Positions 19,870 to 30,383 of a stretch of 64,000 nucleotides of DNA are shown here, one piece after another. The first letter of the stretch is position 1. Every line of letters starts with the position of its first letter. The DNA comes from Macrosoma leucophasiata (taxonomy: Eukaryota > Arthropoda > Insecta > Lepidoptera > Hedylidae). The DNA lies in contig JAWQUS010000025.1 in NCBI GenBank assembly GCA_036365455.1, forward strand, positions 21,302,001 to 21,366,000, in the 5' to 3' direction. A program made the translations under genes and the position numbers. Under the pieces are notes generated by a model. The model made no database searches. It was given only the letters and a program-made list of their open reading frames with translations, and had not been told where the DNA came from.

Positions 19870-22666
19870 GGAGTTAAAAATAACTCAGAAACAATACTTA
19901 CATGAAAAGAATAGTAAAAAAATGGAGAAAAAGATAGACGAAGGTGAAAATGAAGGTAATAAATATGAAAACGAAAACAAAATTAATTTTAATGAACATA
20001 TCAAAGAAGAGGAATTTGAAATAAAAGTTGGTCATTTAGATGATGATAAAAGGGAAGAAATAAATAAGCTAATACAACAATATCAATCAGTTTTTGCCAA
20101 AAACAAGTATGACGTGGGAATGGTTAAAGGATATGAAGCAAGAATGGATTTATTAATGGATAAATACTGCAGCAAGAGGCCATACAGATGCACTATAGAA
20201 GACAAAAAAGAGATAGCAGAACAAATAGCCGAATTATTGGATAATGCGCTTATAGAAGAATCTTATAGTCCATTCGCAGCACCAGTAACTTTGACATTTA
20301 AAAAGGAAGAAAATAAAAAATCAAGGCTCTGTATAGACTTCAGGGATTTAAATAAAATTGTAGTTCCTCAGGCTCAACCCTTCCCATTAATTGACGATTT
20401 AATGACAAAAACAAGAAATTGCAAATTTTTTACAAGCTTAGACGTTAATTCAGCTTTTTGATCTATACCTCTACGAGTAGAGGACAGGAAGAAGACAGGG
20501 TTTGTAACTCAAGAGGGACACTTTCAATGGACTTGCCTACCATTTGGTTTGAAGACTGCTCCAGCAATATTTCAAAGAATATTGTGTAACATACTTAGAA
20601 AATATAAACTAACCGATTTTGCTGTCAATTATATAGATGACATCCTGATATTTTCAAACTCATTTGATGAACACATAAGTCACTTGAAACAGTTACTAGA
20701 AGCAATTCAAACGGAAGGATTTCGACTAAAATTTATAAAATGTACATTTGCATCAGATTCGGTAAAATACCTGGGACATATCATTCAATATAATTCTATC
20801 CAACCACTGAAGGACAATCTCATTTCGATAAAAGAATTTCCAGTACCAAAAACCCAGAAGAATATTCGACAATTTTTGGGAAAAGTAAACTTTTACCATA
20901 AATATATACCAAGGAGCGCAATAATTCTTGACCCATTACATAATTTGCTAAAAAAAAATCAAAAGTTTTTTTGGTCTGAAGAATGTCAAAATGCGTTTGA
21001 AAAAATAAAGAGTCTCTTGTGTTCACAGCCAATACTAGCAATTTATGATCAAAATCTACCAATAAATATTTATACTGATGGTTCTCTGCTGGGTGTTGGA
21101 GCAATTTTAAAACAAGTACAACTAGATGGTAAAGAAAAACAAGTAACCTATTTTTCAAAAAAACTGAATGGAGCGCAAAAGAAGAAAAAGGCAATATATT
21201 TAGAATGCTTAGCTATTAAAGAAGCACTAAGATATTGGCAGTACTGGCTGATAGGTAAATCGTTTACAGTCTACACAGACCATAAACCATTAGAAAACAT
21301 GAACTTAAAAGCTAGAACAGACGAAGAACTAGGTGATTTGACTTATTACCTTTCACAATATGATTTTAAAATCAAATATTCCCCTGGAAAAGATGATTTA
21401 GAAGCGGACTGTTTAAGTCGGAATCCTGTATTAGAACCAGAGGATAATCTAGAAGAACAACTGAACGTTGTGAACTTAATTACATTAGAAGATATTGTAA
21501 TAGATCAGAATCAAAATAAAGAAATACAGAGAAACAATAATAAAATAATCAAAAAACACAATTTATACTTCAAAAGAATTAGGAACAAAGAGAAAATAAT
21601 AATAACAGAAGAATTTAGTATTAAATTTATAAAGCGAATACATGAAGATCTATGTCACATTGGAGTGGGACAAATGCTAACGACTATTAGTTCACTGTAC
21701 GCAACAAAAAATTTAACGAAAAATATTAAAAATGTTTGTAGGAATTGTGAAATTTGCATAAAAAACAAAACAAGAGGACAACACAAATACGGATTAATGT
21801 CATATTTAGGCCCAGCGACAAGATCCTTTGAAATAGTATCAATAGACACAATTGGAGGTTTTGGTGGTTCTAGATCAACCAAGAAATACATACATCTTTT
21901 AGTGGACCACTTCACTAGATATGCATTTATTATAACATCAAAAACCCAGGGTGCACATGACTTTATAAAGCTAATAAATAAGGTCGCTGAAACCGAAGAG
22001 ATTGGGATGCTCCTTACCGACCAGTATCCTGGCATAAACTCTAAAGAATTCAAGAAATTCCTTACTGACAAACAAATAACAATAATTTTTACAGCAGTGA
22101 ATGCACCGTTTTCTAATGGCCTAAATGAAAGGTTGAATCAAACGATAGTTAACAAAATTAGATGCAAAATCAATGAAGATGGAGAAAACAGAGCGTGGAC
22201 TACAATAGCACATGAATGTGTAGAAAAATACAATCAGACTAACCACTCAGTAACTGGCTGTGCACCATGTTATTTGCTATACGGAACAGATGTTAAGGTT
22301 TTACCAAAAGAACTACAACAAGGAGGTATAAATAGTGACTGGATCGGAGATAAGAAAACAGCGCTTAATAATACCTTGAAATCACATTACTATAACAAAA
22401 TGAGGTATGATAGGAATAGAAAACAAAGAGAATTCAGTGTGGGAGATCTAGTATATATAGAAAATGGGAATAAACTAAATAGGAAAAAGCTAGATGAATT
22501 GAGAATTGGACCATATAAAATAATTAAAAAGAAATCTAATACAATTTACGAGATAGATACAGGACATAGAAAAACAGAGTCAAATCTTTTTCATATCACA
22601 AAACTAATTCCAGTACAGATAACAGAGGATGAGAATGTGCAAGTATCAAATGGAGAACTGGAGTGA
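19841..22666 (+). pseudogene. pol: pol: reverse transcriptase, RNase H and integrase, one nonsense codon
   Basis: A single frame from about 19841 to 22666 is broken only by TGA at 20459-20461, in the RT fingers where relatives have Trp after NSAF. RT motifs are LCIDFRDLNKI, LPFGLKTAPAIFQR and YIDD (codons from 20630). RNase H has IYTDGS near 21073. Integrase has an HHCC-type finger (H365/H370 with C397/C400 counted from 20549) and a DD35E core: D433, D491 (LLTDQ) and E527 (NGLNERLN), 35 residues between the last two. A GPYKI module precedes the end. It replicates the element by copying RNA to DNA and inserting it. The TGA and the upstream frameshift would each prevent full Pol synthesis. Confidence 0.9.
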
Positions 22667-22694
22667 AAATTCACGGGTGAATTTTCTTCCCCAT

Positions 22695-22703
22695 GGGGGG
22701 AGA
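22695..22703 (+). promoter_or_regulatory. polypurine tract
   Basis: GGGGGGAGA directly before the 3' LTR, the expected primer site for plus-strand DNA. Confidence 0.85.
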
Positions 22704-23064
22704 TGTAAAGAAATACTATTTCTTTCTTCGCACTCTGTGTGTTTATTTACCATGAAGTTTGGTTATAGTTTTTAACTTTTTAATTGTCTGATTTTAAAGA
22801 AGAAACGAATTCAGAATGTCAGATGACAGATTTAAATACGAGTTGATTGACAATTGCATAATCAATGAACATTTTAATATTATATTATTTTATGTTTTAA
22901 AAGTGAAAGAATAAACTTTCATTGTCGTTTCTTCTTTTCAGGTTTGAGTTTATATTGTTTTATATTACCTAAATAAAATAGTCTCTGTATAAAAAAAACT
23001 AACAATAAAACTTCTTTTCAGCAACACAAGGTTTATTTCTTTCATGTAGTAAAACAGACTTATA
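22704..23064 (+). repeat. 3' LTR
   Basis: 361 bp, TGTAAAGAAATAC to CAGACTTATA. By direct reading it has no base difference from the 5' LTR outside the 71-bp insertion/duplication. It supplies the polyadenylation signals for the element's RNA. Confidence 0.93.
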
Positions 23065-23255
23065 TACATATAGCGAAGTTTGAAAAAAATTGACAGGGGA
23101 TTTCGACGAGCACGAGTGCCTGCCAGGCGAACCAAAAGGTGTGCTATATGTATGAATTAAAATAAACTTTCTTCTGTAAGGTTGAAATTTATATAGGTGT
23201 TTGTCTAAGATATTTGAAGTAAGTAGGTACAATGACGGGCGGTTCTGGATAGAAC

Positions 23256-23830
23256 AAAAAATTGGCCAAGTGCGAGTCGGATTCGCGCACAAAGTGTTCC
23301 GTACAAAAAAAATGCTTAAAGATTACGTTAGTTGTATGGGAGCCCCCTTTGATGTTTACTTTATTTTTATTTAGCTATTTATTATGAATAGTAATAAACA
23401 AATCAATATTCTGTGAAAAATTTAAGTTACTACCGTTATTACTACTAAATTGCTACCGTTTTTAATATTGAGCAAAAATACGAAAAAAAAACACTTTTAA
23501 TGTATGGGGACACCCCCCTGAATATTTTTTTTTTTAGTTTTTGTATTTGTTGTTATAGCGGCAATGAAAATATATATTTTTTGAAAATTTCAGCTCCTTA
23601 GCGGCTTATGAGATACAGCCTGATGACAGCTAGATATCTGTTCTTCAGCATCACTTGACTTATTTTCAGCAGCATCTGCCGGCTGTTGTAATAATGTTTC
23701 GTACATGTATAGAAGAAGGAACTGTTTTTTTTGTTAAGGTGCCGTACCTAAAACGTAAAACGGGACCCTATTACGAAGCCGCCGCTGTATGTCTATCCGT
23801 CCGTCCGTCTGTCTGTCAACAGGCTGTATG
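23256..23830 (+). repeat. variant repeat F
   Basis: Starts TTGGCCAAGTGCGAGTCGGA, contains GTTCCGTAC, and near 23735-23815 has GGTGCCGTACCTAAAACG followed by CCGTCTGTCTGTC. The two termini and the CTGT microsatellite match the repeat-F layout in a diverged subfamily. Confidence 0.5.
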
Positions 23831-24711
23831 CAACTAGCAGCATCATATTTTTTTTCAAACCGCCCATAAGGTATCTCTTATACCGGTATAGCAAGAAAGC
23901 TGAGATTTTAACCCATTTATTGTATGGGGATATCCCTAAATATTTTTTTTTGTATTAGTTGTTATAGCGGAAACGGAAAAACATAACTTGTTTGGATTTT
24001 TTTTTTAAATTAATCTTCACTTCTAAGGCGATACGAAGTGGGGCAGGTGGTCTCTCAATAAAAAATATTCTATTATATTACAAAAAAAGACCAAGAGAAA
24101 CACAATATAATTCAATGTTTTGCGTTTGTTTCCGTTCGTTTTTGTAAAATGTTTACCTTCTTAATGTTTTATTTCAACTTAAAATACTACTCAGGCTTTA
24201 AAAACTTTGCATATACGAGATAAAGCCCAACAAATGATTTCCATCAAGCGTGGCGTGGAGAAAGATAAATACAGGGTGTTAAAATGAGCGCCGTATTGTT
24301 TGTGTGAACAAAGCTTTCTGCAACTGTTATCGTTTTTGAAAAGAAAATATACCTGTCGGCTGTTAAGTTTCTTCTTTGCTTTTTGCATCTTTACTGACTC
24401 GAAAATACTTTTTCATTGCTTCTTGGTCTGGTTACCGGTGTTAGTTTTATAATCCGTTTTACTATTTTGATGTATCTTTTCATAGTCCTATCACAGTCTA
24501 AAGAAAACGAACATGTTAATGATGTTAAGATATTTCGCAGATACAACGTTAATGTATTAAGTAGGGGATCTCAGGATGCTACTATTGTAATTACTCGAGC
24601 GCGTCAGTTAAAGATATGGAGATACCTTGCACGCTGTTGGTTATCTCCACTAAATCTAAAGTATGTTTTCATTGTTGTTTCCATCATCAAGACCTATTTG
24701 TCTCTTGTATT
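23831..24711. other. unannotated stretch
   Basis: AT-rich, with a duplicated-looking TTGTATGGGGATATCCC/TGTATGGGGACACCCC motif shared with 23500. An open frame from 24416 runs into the SINE-C copy; its first ~95 codons match nothing I know, so I do not call a gene. Confidence 0.4.
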
Positions 24712-24995
24712 ACGTAACTTCACGCCTGTAATCCCCGAAGGGGTAGGCAGAGGTAAATGCATGCATTCAATCATACATGCACCCACGACTCGCCGGTTAC
24801 GTTTTGGCCCATGTAACAGGTGGCGAACCTGTTGCCATCTCCGGGCACATTACCAAACTCCGGGGTACTGGGAAACTTCCAGAAAATGGAAAAATCCCAA
24901 TAGAAGCAGAGATAAAGGATCTTAAACCGTTATCTCTGATAGTCCCCGACCCGGGAATCAAACCCAGGACCTCCAGCGTAATAGTAGTGGGATTA
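24712..24995 (-). mobile_element. SINE-C, head truncated
   Basis: Minus-strand copy: tail (ACTTCACGCCTGTAATCCCC on the plus strand) at the left, body, and part of the head (CCGACCCGGGAATCAAACCC) at the right; the A box is missing. Confidence 0.75.
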
Positions 24996-25170
24996 TGTAA
25001 AAATATTAACTTGTATTATGTAAAAATATTAACGTTTACGCAACAACTTTTTGTAAGCGATAAAAACCATTTCAGAAAAACTGTCAACAAGACTAATGGG
25101 AAGAAATTTCATTTACGTAATTATAATCAAAATAAATAGCCCATGACATTGACAGATAACGATACAGTAC

Positions 25171-25294
25171 CACATGCCCGGATTCGGTCCAAACGCGCGC
25201 GTTCAGACCGTATCGGACTAATCCGCTGTCGCTACACACGGCCAGATTTGGTTCGGAGCGTACCGAATCCGCTGTCCGCTCCGTACCGAATCCG
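25171..25294. repeat. short MITE-like inverted-repeat element
   Basis: CACATGCCCGGATTCGGT at the left and ACCGAATCCGGACGTGTG at the right are inverted with two mismatches, bounding ~124 bp of GC-rich DNA with more internal CCGAATCCG/CGGATT repeats. No coding. Confidence 0.5.
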
Positions 25295-26319
25295 GACGTG
25301 TGTTACAACTACAAGGTATCTTCAAATGTCATAATTGTTCAAAATGTGTATACAATGGTTATGAGCGTTGTCTGTCAACTTCAATTGACTGCTCAAATCC
25401 TTGGTCCGCTTTTAAGGTATTTTGTATGAGAATTAATCTTCTACCCAATTATTTAGTCCTAGGCCTTATATGATACGCAACTGTATGATAAATTACCTTA
25501 ACTGAAAATTAAATTAATATTACGGAGCCGGGCCTTGTATCCGAGACTTACAGCTGCCTACGTCCTATTACCACTATGTTGCCAAAGCATTAAAACTTGT
25601 ATTCGCCTGTTAAAATTGAATGACAGTATGACATTAAATTCCATATAACAATAGGTATTCTTCTGTATGTTACTTTAAAAAATGTTATTTGCAATGTTCT
25701 GCACCATCTTTATGTTTTCTATACAACTAAAAGGTTGACTTACATTTTTGTGCTTTAAAGTATAAATAAAGAAATAAATAGATTATGATAATTATAATGA
25801 ACATCGATTGGAGTAATAGTCAATTTTTACCCTTTTTTAAATAAAAATAAATGAACGGTACTTATACGAGTATCTTTGCGATCTTCACAATCACACTCTT
25901 TGATCACTGTTATGTGCTCACCAATTTGTGAAAAAATGTAAGTCAGACATTGTACCTACCTACCAAAGACTTCAAGCGCCACGACGCTAAGTTGCCAAGG
26001 CAATCTTAAAATTTGTTTATTGTTTCAAATTCAATAACTGAAAAGTATTTTAAGGTGCACGGAAGTGATTTTGATTGCTTTTACGTAGCCGCATCTAAAC
26101 CGATTTCTACAAAGCCAAGAAAACAGCTCGCATCCCGAGGAAGGAAATACGTCATATTTTAACCCACAATTGCAGATACGTGGAGGATGCCTAGGAAATG
26201 GATACAGAAGTGGATTCCACACAATGCAATGTTTGCGTTTCCATAAATAATACAAGATAATATAATAACTACATACTAATAAATTAAATCCCCTAATTCA
26301 TAAATGTACATTAGATACG
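25295..26319. other. unannotated stretch
   Basis: AT-rich unique-looking DNA with no frame or repeat I recognise. Confidence 0.45.
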
Positions 26320-26560
26320 TTTTAGCACACCGCGCACACTCCGCCAAAATTCCATACAAACGCTTAATTTGGTCTCTATTACACAGACATCAATCAGTGA
26401 CTTGTATTTACACGTACACCTGTGTGCGTAGCACGTACGAAATACCAACCGTCGCCCATAAGAGGGGAAGAGGTTGGGTGATGCGGGGAAATCGAGCGGG
26501 ACGACGAAGTGTCCATTCTATACGTAGTATATTATTATTACATATTCTCTGGTTTTAGCT
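26320..26560 (+). repeat. repeat I copy 1 (~235 bp, non-coding)
   Basis: Shares with 43220-43465 an ordered series: CCGCCAAAATTCCATACAAA, CAGACATCAATCAGTGAC, GTGTGCGTAGCACGTA, ACCAACCGTCGCCCATAAGA, AAGTGTCCATTC. The wording is well conserved, but no class-defining ends were found. Confidence 0.65.
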
Positions 26561-26879
26561 ATAGAATGTTTTGTCTTTGTCAGTTGCATTGTCAAATGTG
26601 CAGGATAGAAAAAGAAAAAGGAAGGATTAGCAACACTTTTTGTATGAGCTAAAATACGTTTATGAATAAGGGGGTAAGTAGATATAATGTGCTTTAAATT
26701 GTCTACATTCGTAAAGTTTTGTATGATTAACATTAAATTATTACATTTTTTATTACATTTAAATTGAAAGTACCTCAAGAAATTCAAGAACGCTCTAAGG
26801 TTGGGTTTTTTTGATAAAATTTAATATTAACTCTAATTTTAGGAAATATTTTAGTGGAACCCAACCATAGTTAAAGTTA
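26561..26879. other. unannotated stretch
   Basis: AT-rich DNA with no recognisable feature. Confidence 0.4.
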
Positions 26880-26998
26880 ACGTAACTTTACGGCCCTGAA
26901 ATTTCCCGCACAGAGGCATAACACCTTAGGTCTCAGGAGTGGTAACGCATCTGCATTTTGACCTTGGTCTTTGTGTGGGTGTCTATAGGCTGCAGTTA
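26880..26998 (+). mobile_element. SINE-A, 5'-truncated
   Basis: From ACGGCCCTGAAATTTCCCGC to CTATAGGCTGCAGTTATTAT; joined almost directly to the next copy at 27004. Confidence 0.7.
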
Positions 26999-27003
26999 TT
27001 ATT

Positions 27004-27727
27004 TAACTGGTGGTAGAGCTCCAGTGACGGAGCTCGCGGGCGTAGGCACCACCGCATTACCTATAATATAATAATAATAATGGCAACCCATTATACGTCC
27101 CACTGCTGGGCACGAGTCTCTCCCCTTTTTGGGGGGAAGCTTGGAGCTTACTCCACCACGCTGCTCCATTGCGGATTGGTGGAGGTGGGTGGGTTAGTGG
27201 CCAACCCACTATCGGATGTTTTCAAACCGCACATAAGGCCTCCGACAAGGTTTAACGACTGCTATCCATCGATAGCAACCGGGACCGACGGCTTAACGTG
27301 CCCTCCGAAGCACGGAAACGCGCATTTAATTTTCCACTAGCGGTCACCCATCACACTACCCGATCGCGCCCGTAGTGCTTAACCGAGCAGATCGCTTACG
27401 ATCTACACCAGCTGCTGGGCCATGCGCGCTTCATTACCTATAAACTTGCCGTTAAATGGTAGTGTTCAGCACTATCGTGTTCCGGTCGGGTGGTAATGTA
27501 CGGCCCTGTAATTTCCGGCACAGAGGCTCAACACCTTAGGCCTCAGGAGTGGTAACGCACCTGCATTTTGACCTTGGTCTCTGTGTGGCTGTCTTTAGGC
27601 TGCAGTCATCACTTAACATCAATGTGAACTGCAAGCTTGTTTGCCTCTTCCATAACATAAAAAAGTCATCACTTAACATCAATGTGAACTGCATGTTTGT
27701 TTACCACTTCCATTGCATAAAAAAATC
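27004..27727 (+). mobile_element. SINE-A split by SINE-B, with duplicated 3' tail
   Basis: The 5' part (27004-27065) and 3' part (27433-27665) flank a SINE-B. The 3' tail then repeats: TCATCACTTAACATCAATGT occurs at about 27606 and 27667, each followed by GTGAACTGCA and a separate ATAAAAAA run. Confidence 0.8.
27066..27432 (-). mobile_element. SINE-B inserted in SINE-A
   Basis: Full-length minus-strand copy: ATT tail (plus-strand ATAATAATAATAATGGCAAC) at the left, head GAAGCGCGCATGGCCCAGC (as reverse complement) at the right. TSD ATTACCTATA(A) occurs at 27056-27066 and 27433-27443 within SINE-A. Confidence 0.87.
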
Positions 27728-28136
27728 GTTTTAAAATATTGTGTATGTTCTTCGTAGCTAATATTTTGGTGCAACCCAATTTTGGAGTGAGATAATGTTT
27801 TTCTTAATGTATATTATTGTATTGTACTTTCAATAGTTAACAAGCCGAAGAATTTAATTAGATGATACGACCGTAGTCCTATTTAGTTCGTTCGAATAAA
27901 CTTTCAAGGCTTTGTTTCGGACATCTTGAGATATTGCCTTAAGTCTCTATAATTAGAACGTTTGTTCTTCGAATTCGCGTGAAACATTTTGTTTTAGAGA
28001 ATAATTTCGATTAGCTTTTATCTGTGGGTACGGCAGTGCTTTCGCCAAGTCGAGCAAAAATCGAAGTATCATATTTTAACTGATTCAAAAACAAAACTGG
28101 TTACAATATATTTTATTTGTTGTTTTATTTCAATGT
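27728..28136. other. unannotated stretch
   Basis: No recognisable feature; AT-rich. Confidence 0.4.
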
Positions 28137-28207
28137 ATTGCGGGTATCGAACCCGCGACCGTTTCAAAAAACGGTCATCTCACACCACTGAACTAACTAG
28201 GTCGTCG
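28137..28207 (-). repeat. SINE-E head only
   Basis: On the minus strand, GACGACCTAGTTAGTTCAGT leads to a B-box GGTTCGATACCCGC. The body and GTGTGGGGCTGTGAGTGTAA-type tail of SINE-E are absent. Confidence 0.55.
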
Positions 28208-28350
28208 AGTAAGTATGTAGTTCACATTGATGTTACGTGATGTCTGCAGCCTATATAGATGATATCTGCACCCCCAAAAGAGACCAGAGGTCAAAATGCA
28301 GGTGCGTTGCCACCCCTGAGTTGTTATGTCTCTCTGATGGTTATTATTAC
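28208..28350 (-). mobile_element. SINE-A, partial
   Basis: Contains GTAGTTCACATTGATGTTAC and GAGGTCAAAATGCAGGTGCG; the 5' half is missing. Confidence 0.6.
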
Positions 28351-28374
28351 ATTATACTAAATGGAACACGTATT

Positions 28375-28632
28375 TTTTTTTTATGTAATGGTAGCGGTAA
28401 ACAGGTATTCAGTTTACATCGATGTTAAGTGATGACTGCAGCCTATAGACACCAACACAAAGACCAAGGTCAAAATGGAAATGCGTTACCACTCCTGAGG
28501 CCTCAGGTGTTATGCCTCTGTGCCGGAACATACGGAGCCGTACATTACCATCTGATCGGAACACGATAGTGCTGAAGGACTGCCATTTGGCAGCAGATAG
28601 ATAAGGTATTGCGGTGGTGCCGATTCCGATCA
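28375..28632 (-). mobile_element. SINE-A, near full length
   Basis: Plus-strand order runs from TTTTTTATGTAATGGTAGCG to GCGGTGGTGCCGATTCCGA. The terminal block (TACTGGTGGTAGAGCTC) is missing and the next sequence is a LINE tail. Confidence 0.72.
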
Positions 28633-28635
28633 CGA

Positions 28636-28920
28636 CCAAAGACTGACATATTTTGGATGCCGTATATCAAAACGAAAACATTGAACCCTCATAGGAATAA
28701 AACCAAGTCTGTCAAATTGTGGAACGAACTGCCCTCTTAGGTGTTCCCTAGGTGCTACAATATGGGGTTTTTCAAAAATGGCGTCAAAAGGGTCCTTTAG
28801 GGGTGGCAGCACGTTGGTAACTCCCCTGGTGTTGCAAATGTTCATAGGCGACGGTGACCACTTTCCATCAGGTGGCCCGTTCGCTTGTCTGTCAACGTTC
28901 AAACATAAAAAAAAATGTAC
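28636..28920 (+). mobile_element. CR1/L2-like LINE 3' end
   Basis: The first ~110 bases decode as the end of an RT protein (KSVKLWNELPS). A 3' UTR follows with GGTTTTTCAAAAATGGCGTC, CATAGGCGACGGTGACCACT and a CATAAAAAAAAA tail. It shares this tail with 44070-44215 and 60421-60610. Confidence 0.72.
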
Positions 28921-29045
28921 TTTTCGCAGAATGTGCATTTCTCACCAAGAGCACTTCTCAAAATGTGCATTTTGCAAATTGAGCATTTCGCAAAATATGC
29001 ACTTCTCAAAATGTGTATTTCGCAAAATGCGCTTTTTTCTAGGAT
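28910..29045. repeat. degenerate ~17-bp minisatellite, block 1
   Basis: About seven imperfect units around TTTTGCAAARTGNGCATTTC, for example AAATGTGCATTTTGCAAATT and AATATGCACTTCTCAAAATG. A similar block lies 330 bp downstream. Confidence 0.55.
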
Positions 29046-29369
29046 ATAATTAAATGTGATATATAGGTTAGTTAGCTCCAAGATGTAAAAGGTGTGGTCA
29101 TGTGTGGTTACTTGGTATTTAAAGTAAAATAAACAATATTACGAAGTAGGCATGTAGATCAATCATTTATTTACAAAATACTACTTTTTAGAGTGGACAG
29201 AAATAAATTCTAGTAAGTTTTACGTATCAGTTATATTACGATAAAGACGAACGAAACCAAGTCTTAATTAATATGTATATAAGTACTTAGTGTAATTTAT
29301 TTTAAATACCTACCTTAAGACCATATTTTTTTAATACCTTTGTTTGATAGCACATTTAATCATAGCCTA

Positions 29370-29545
29370 GAAAAGTGCGTATTTTGCAAAGTGGACATTA
29401 TGCAAAGTGCACATTTTGCAAAGTGCTCATTTTGAGAATTAATGTGCATTTCTCACATAGAGCACCTTGTGAGAAATGCACATTCTGCGAAATTTATATT
29501 TTGGTTAGAGCGCTCATTTTCCGAAGTGCACATTTTGCGTCAGAC
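29370..29545. repeat. degenerate ~17-bp minisatellite, block 2
   Basis: Units such as TTTTGCAAAGTGGACATTA and TGCAAAGTGCACATTTTGC, with a perfect 17-bp inverted repeat at 29441-29457 and 29468-29484. Blocks 1 and 2 may be the two ends of one element. Confidence 0.55.
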
Positions 29546-30383
29546 CCGTCTGTCTATCCCTCTATCACGGCGCTGATTGCAGTGTTTATATGTTGATACT
29601 GTTGCCCATCTCGCGTTCTTATATTTACTGTTGCCCTATCGGAATGTTTTGACTGTCACTGTTTGGTTGACTGACCAGTTCTAGCGAAAGAATTCTCCTC
29701 CACTAATAGGAGATGGGTTCGTCACATTCCGATGCCTTCAACAAACACTAGATCGCGCTACTTTAGTTGTATACAAATTATAAGTATCGCTTTTGAGAAA
29801 ACTAGTAGTAGGTACTTAAACTTCGAGTTCAAATAGTAGTAGTAGAAAGGCTCGAAAAGTCCACTTATTGAAATAAAACTATTTTTACGGACTTATTTCG
29901 CGTATATTATACTTAAATGATTATTAAAATCAACCCGACGTTACGGTCGCTTTTTAGCTTTCGTGGTGATTTTAAAAATCATTTCAGTTTAATGTACGCG
30001 AGATAAATCTATAAAAAAAGTTTTATTTCAATGAATGTAGCTCGCGAAAATAAAAAACACATCGTTACTTAGACAATACAAAAAAAAAATATTTAAAAAA
30101 TTGAAACTCAATCTCAGTTCACACTTGTCAGGTTTTTTTTTAATTTTTAGCGACGATATTTCGCTAGCTCAAATAAATCTCAAGATCACAAAGGGAGTTC
30201 ATGATTGGAAAAGTTAAATTCTCGCTTCACCTTGGGGCGAAATTAGAAATATTAATTACTAATAACATTTATATTTACGAAGTTTGTGATAGACACCTTT
30301 AGAGGAAGCTCTTGTTATTATGTTACCGTGTTACAGATTTAGTTTCTTAATTTCTATTACGTATTTCGTAATTATTAATTTTT
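29546..30383. other. unannotated stretch
   Basis: AT-rich, without identifiable coding or repeats. The ATTGAAATAAAACTA/GTTTTATTTCAATGAA wording at 29868 and 30021, and CGCGAGATAAAT/ATTTCGCGTAT nearby, hint at a weak inverted repeat. Confidence 0.4.

Larger units (their letters stand above)
17959..23064 (+). mobile_element. Ty3/Gypsy-type LTR retrotransposon, complete structure, damaged pol
   Basis: Two LTRs (17959-18390 and 22704-23064) bound gag, protease and RT-RNase H-integrase in Metaviridae order. There is no env: the pol stop lies ~37 bases before the 3' LTR, and a polypurine tract fills the gap. The flanks share TATACA, of which 4-6 bases are the target duplication (the exact LTR end is ambiguous). 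The LTRs read as identical apart from a secondary insertion, so the integration is young, yet pol has a frameshift and a nonsense codon; either the parent was already defective and was helped in trans, or the damage is recent or an assembly error. Confidence 0.93.

Noticed and set aside
20820..21194. Minus-strand frame of 124 codons, also 21655-22071 and 18667-19026
   Set aside because: Shadows of gag and pol in the LTR retrotransposon.
22667..22703. Possible env gene of the LTR retrotransposon
   Set aside because: Only ~37 bases separate the pol stop from the 3' LTR, so there is no room for an env.
24416..24925. 169-codon frame with hydrophobic N-terminus as a membrane protein gene
   Set aside because: The start is a TTG, the C-terminal 70 codons are SINE-C, and the remainder matches no known family.
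28910..29545. CRISPR-like array
   Set aside because: The units are contiguous and degenerate without spacers, and the DNA is eukaryotic.
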